Origin: Cymbidium sinense
Taxonomy: Eukaryota > Streptophyta > Magnoliopsida > Asparagales > Orchidaceae
Reading direction: 5' to 3'
Assembly (NCBI GenBank): GCA_021442155.1
Contig: CM038221.1
Span: forward strand, 78,012,494 to 78,076,493
Length of the DNA: 64,000 nt
Shown here: piece after piece, positions 60,150-64,000 of the stretch
Position numbering within the stretch: the first letter of the stretch is position 1
Layout of the letters: each line of letters starts with the position of its first letter
Made by a program: the position numbers and the translations under genes
The notes under the pieces: model-generated
Told to the model about the DNA's origin: nothing
The model's database searches: none
Seen by the model: the letters and a program-made list of their open reading frames with translations, nothing else

Positions 60150-60383
60150 GAAGGGGCTTCGGTGGTATGATTAAATTAGTCGCTTATCAGGCGATTGACC
60201 AAACTCGCCACCTACTTATCGGCGGCGGTCAAACTTACACGGTCGCTACTTTGGCTGGTCAAACTTACTCAATGCTTAGTAAAGTGGCCTCCCTGATGGG
60301 TACCACTTATGTATTTGTCTAAGTTAATTTTTTTTCCAATCTATTAATTATTAATTAAACCATACTTATTTTAAAAATTTCTT
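60150..60383. repeat. MULE right terminal inverted repeat
   Basis: Counterpart of the left end. It carries cttatcaggcg, cttatcggcggcggtc and several tggtcaaacttac repeats, and ends catacttattttaaaaattt at 60,361-60,380. The 63-codon frame across it is an artefact. Confidence 0.75.
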
Positions 60384-60623
60384 CATCCCGCAACAGGTGG
60401 CTAAGTAAATGATAAAGTCAACATGCAATGTCTTAATTATACATACCTTTATATATATTAAAAAAATCTTATCATTTTTGTTTTATCCTTTTTGTAAGAG
60501 TTCAGTGCCTTTCTTATATCTCCAAACCCTCTAAATAAAGGGTAATTTTTTAATAAAAGGAGAAAATATTTGGTTGCTTATCTCAAAGCTTTTCTTTCCA
60601 TAAAATAAAACTCTCTTTGTTCT
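60384..60623. other. Short AT-rich spacer
   Basis: Nothing recognised between the MULE end and the solo LTR. Confidence 0.5.
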
Positions 60624-61452
60624 TGTTATGTGCAAGAAAACCAGTTGTGGTAGAGTGAAAGTTTACATCTTAGCTTTGTCATGAAATCCAGCACACACAC
60701 AGGTATTTAAAGAGTGAACAAGAAAACTCAGGAATTTTTTCGTAGAAAATCGAAAAGAGGGAAAAAACCATGGGGCTAGTCTGTAAAAGCTTCCACTATA
60801 TATTTGTTTTGGAGTACAAGTTTTCCGATAACGGATTACATAATTATATGAGAATGGCTCAATAGAATCCCAAAATCAACAATAATAATATATAGTCCGT
60901 TCATAGTTGCGGTGGTAGAGATGATGGTGAAGCTGAGAACAACCACGATGATGAAGGTCATCATGATGGTGGATGGAGAATGGCAGCGGCGGATGGCGGT
61001 GGCGGCGGCGTGGCGGTGGTTGACAACCGTTGAGTGGTGGCACCATTGTGCTTGGAGGATTTTCAAGCTTTAGAGCTCTCTCCTCTCACTTGCTTGGTCT
61101 CTTCTCATATGAGGAATGAGGGGCTATTTATAGATTTGAGGAGTGACGTCTCTGTAAATACATGTAAAATCCGAACAACTCCTCTCCATCGGACGGCTCA
61201 TGATGATTCCTTTGATCATATGATGTATTTTATGTATTTGAATGGTCAAATAAAGTCAAAATTATGAGATCTTGGGCTTGTTAGATCCGACCGGGCTCGA
61301 TTTATATAAACACTCTATATTTGAGAGCTTTTAGGAATTTTGTGGCGTCCCAAAGTTTTCAATGATATTTTAAGTGCTTGATCAGCAGGTTTGATTTTTG
61401 CTTGCTTTTAGCATCAAGATTAGTGCTAGTAGTATTTTTAAGTGTCATATCA
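60624..61452 (-). mobile_element. Solo LTR of the element A/B family
   Basis: In element orientation from tgatatgacact to ttttcttgcacataaca, 829 bp. It aligns along its length with the LTRs of A and B. A TATA box (plus-strand tatttata at 61,125-61,132) and a gcggcggatggcggtggcgg-type block (60,980-61,030) are present. Flanks gttct and atcat do not form a target duplication, so it may result from recombination between elements or have decayed flanks. Confidence 0.82.
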
Positions 61453-61615
61453 ATCATCTATAGTATTAATTAAATGATTAATTTGTAAGCAAGCATATTA
61501 CAAATAATTAGATGACATCATACAAAATTTAATTAAATTAAATCAAATTATTAGATGCAAATATATATACTCAATATAATCTCTTTATTAGATGATGACA
61601 AATAATTTAGTGGAA

Positions 61616-61704
<89 letters not shown>

Positions 61705-62296
61705 GATTGTAATTTGGAAAAAAGCCTCTTCAAGATTTCAAAACATGAAAGCATTCAAAAATGCCATAGAGCATAAATTAAATCTTCATAACTCCTATTC
61801 TATAAATGTGAGGAATAGTTCATTACACATAATTTGGCCTTAACGCTTGGAAGCCTGTCTCATAATATAAAGAAAAAAAAAATACTCACTACTATTAGCT
61901 GAACTTAGTCCTTAATGGGGTTAGAGCCTGCAAAAATTGCATTAACATTATAAACACTGAAAGCCCAATGTTTAACCGTAGATAATCTTTGAACAGGAAG
62001 ACAAAATAATGCGAATCTTCAATAGTTTGTTAATCCGTCCCACAGCACCGTGCTCTGTTCAAAGCTTTTTACAACAAAACTAGGTAGAAATGAAAATAAC
62101 GCAAAACATTTATGCCCATAATGCACCAATTTGCAGGTAACAAATAAAATTAAACATCTAAAAACCTGTTTTAAAATAGATATCGTTGTAGAAAAAAAAG
62201 TAATTGTTCATGAAAAAAAAGAAAATGTAACAGATAGGCAAAGGTGTGTGAAGACCAATGTTATTTGCTTTATCCTTAAGTCCCTTAACATGTTCA
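61453..62296. other. Spacer with a long (TA)n microsatellite at 61,618-61,700
   Basis: A run of about 40 TA units lies at 61,618-61,700. No gene recognised in the rest. Confidence 0.6.
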
Positions 62297-64000
62297 ACAA
62301 CAATAACAACAACAACAATGCCCCAATCACTAGGGTTATACATGAATCCATCGTCTCCATTGTGTCATTATGTCAAATTCTCATTTAATTCAAGTATACT
62401 AAGATCATTTTTATACATCTTAACCAAGTCTTTTAGGTCTACCTCTACCTTTCTTAACATAAGGCAAATCTAATGCATCTACTCTCCTGTCGGGTCATCG
62501 GACGTCCGCTTTATGTGGCCAAACCATCTAAGGCGACTCTTAATCTTATCTACCAGGAGCTACTCCAACTTTTTCTCGAATATACTCATTTTGCATTCTA
62601 TCTCTAGAGTAAAGCCACTCATCCACGAGCATCTTCATCTCTAACACTTAACTTAGTCTTATGCTTCTCTTTTGTTGGCCAACATTCACCATAAGTCATT
62701 ACAGTCTTACCACCATCTTATAAAATTTTCCCTTAAGTTTAAGTGGAACTTTTCTATCACATAATAGGCGGATGCATTCCTCCACTTCAACCATCTAACT
62801 TGAATTCTACTAATAACATCTCCATCTATTTCACCATCATTTTGAACAAGAGCCTAAATATCATAACTCACTCTTATTAATGACTTGATCACCTAAAGTC
62901 ACAACACTATCACTAAAACTTCTACAACTAAAATTACACTCCATATATTAGTTTTAGATCTACTTAAGCGAAAACCTTTAGACTCTAAAGTTGACCTCCA
63001 TAATTCAAGTTTTTGGACTCCCTCTCTAGTCTTATCAACAAGAAGAATGTCAAAAAAGCATACACCAAGGTACATCTTCTTGTAAATGCCTATAAGAACA
63101 TCCATAACTAAAGTAAAAGATAAGGGCTTAATGTTGATCCTTGGTGTAATCCAAGGAAATAGGAAAATATTTTGTCAATCCTCCTTGTGTTTGGACACAA
63201 GTAACGACTCAGTATACATATCCTTAATGACTTGAATATAACCAATATTAACTCTTTACGTTTCTAGAACTCTCCAAAGAACATTTCTTGAGACTTTATC
63301 ATAAGCTTTCTCTAAATCAATAAATATCATATGTAGATCCTTCTTACTTTCTCTGCTTCTCCATCAAACCTCTTAACAAATGTATAGCATCCATAGTAGA
63401 TCTACGGCATTGTGAGAAACTTGTATCACATCGTAACTGCTCAATTACTCTCTCCCATAATTTTAATGTATGGCACATTAACTTAATTCCTCTATAATTT
63501 GCACACTCTTGTGCATCACCTTTATTCTTAAATAAAGGAACCAACAAACTCTTTCTCCACTCATCGGCATCTTTTTGGTCTTTAAAATAACATTAAAAGA
63601 TTTGTAAGCCAAGAAATTCCTTGATCTCTAAACATTTCCACATATTGGAATATTATCAGGTCTCTTGCTTTTCCACATTTCATTTTCTTTAAAGCTTCAC
63701 TAACTTATTTACTAATAGAAATGAAATTCTCTATTTTGTTTAGGGTAAGGTTGCTAAAATTGCTTTCAGATCCTTCATTGAAAAGTTTATTATCTATCCA
63801 TTTTCAATATCTTTTCTAAGAAAAGCACTTTATTATTTTCATCCTTAATACCCCTCACTATATCTTTACTTCTATCTCTTTGCCTTATCATACATCTTTC
63901 ACCTTCTTTGGTATCTAATCTGTATAAATCACTAAAAGCTAAATTTTTTTTGATCATATATTACTTTCTTAGAATCTCTGGCCACTTTATATCTTTCCCA
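62297..64000 (-). mobile_element. RTE-type LINE copy 5, running off the right edge
   Basis: The 3' tail of caa/aac repeats is at 62,297-62,321. Minus-strand pieces: [14 protein letters not shown] and [13 protein letters not shown] (62,899-63,105), LFKNKGDAQECANYRGIKLM (63,344-63,547), and up to the equivalent of 25,085 in copy 4 at the window edge. The catalytic box is damaged: where copy 1 has [12 protein letters not shown] this copy reads [10 protein letters not shown], a small deletion. The finger-to-palm junction is also shortened. Confidence 0.82.

Larger units (their letters stand above)
54608..60383 (-). mobile_element. Mutator-like element (MULE) carrying a PMD gene
   Basis: Bounded by terminal inverted repeats. 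The left end reads aagtatgatttaattaataa and continues attaacagatt; the reverse complement of the right end reads aagtatggtttaattaataa and attaatagatt. Within about 200 bp of both ends are repeated gataagt/acttatc-gcg motifs (ccgataagtggcgg, cttatcggcg, cgataagttagcg). Between them, on the minus strand, are a MuDR-type transposase and then a plant mobile domain gene. A 9-bp target duplication was not clear (cctcaatctca on the left, tcatcccgc on the right). The element is about 5.8 kb and decayed. Confidence 0.82.

Overview
This is a plant nuclear window. It is AT-rich, dense in microsatellites and almost entirely made of old transposable elements: Athila and Tekay Ty3/gypsy elements, RTE-type LINEs, a Mutator-like element (MULE) carrying a plant mobile domain (PMD) gene, and CACTA and hAT-like fragments. 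The only host gene I can support is the 5' half of a proton pump-interactor (PPI) family gene on the minus strand at 13,404-15,8xx, with four coding exons, canonical splice sites and a 5'-UTR intron. Its 3' half is not recognisable anywhere in the 13.4 kb to its left. The species cannot be fixed from the sequence; it is a flowering plant.

Layout: 1-720 is a tandemly duplicated PMD fragment. 1,283-3,700 and 5,017-7,760 are two RTE LINEs on the minus strand. A degenerate 5S rRNA copy lies directly upstream of the second (8,030-8,147). A nearly perfect 126-bp palindrome follows (8,411-8,536). 10,360-12,470 holds old local duplications. 13,404-15,900 is the PPI gene. 17,074-22,458 is a complete non-autonomous LTR element (element A, minus, target site duplication ACTAT). 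22,908-26,253 holds two LINE copies head to head.

The centre of the window is one very large nested structure. Matching LTRs at 27,396-29,076 and 52,366-54,051, both flanked outside by ATACT, delimit a single Athila-type element on the minus strand that now spans 26.7 kb. Inside it are element B (34,567-39,224, plus, target site duplication AGTAT; same family as A), a Tekay chromovirus (about 41,400-48,605, plus), a CACTA end fragment, and two env-like ORF remnants in opposite orientations, one of them tandemly duplicated.

To the right lie a MULE with long terminal inverted repeats (54,608-60,383, minus) that encodes a MuDR-type transposase and a PMD gene, a solo LTR of the A/B family (60,624-61,452), and a fifth RTE LINE running off the right edge.

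Nothing here forms an operon or a host pathway. The most distinctive item is the A/B/solo-LTR family: no coding capacity, three internal tandem-repeat arrays, and a GC-rich core in an otherwise AT-rich window. All transposon proteins appear inactivated by stops, frameshifts or deletion of catalytic motifs. Only the LINE at 1,283-3,700 still shows an intact reverse transcriptase FADD box. All calls are from reading the sequence; no database search was possible.
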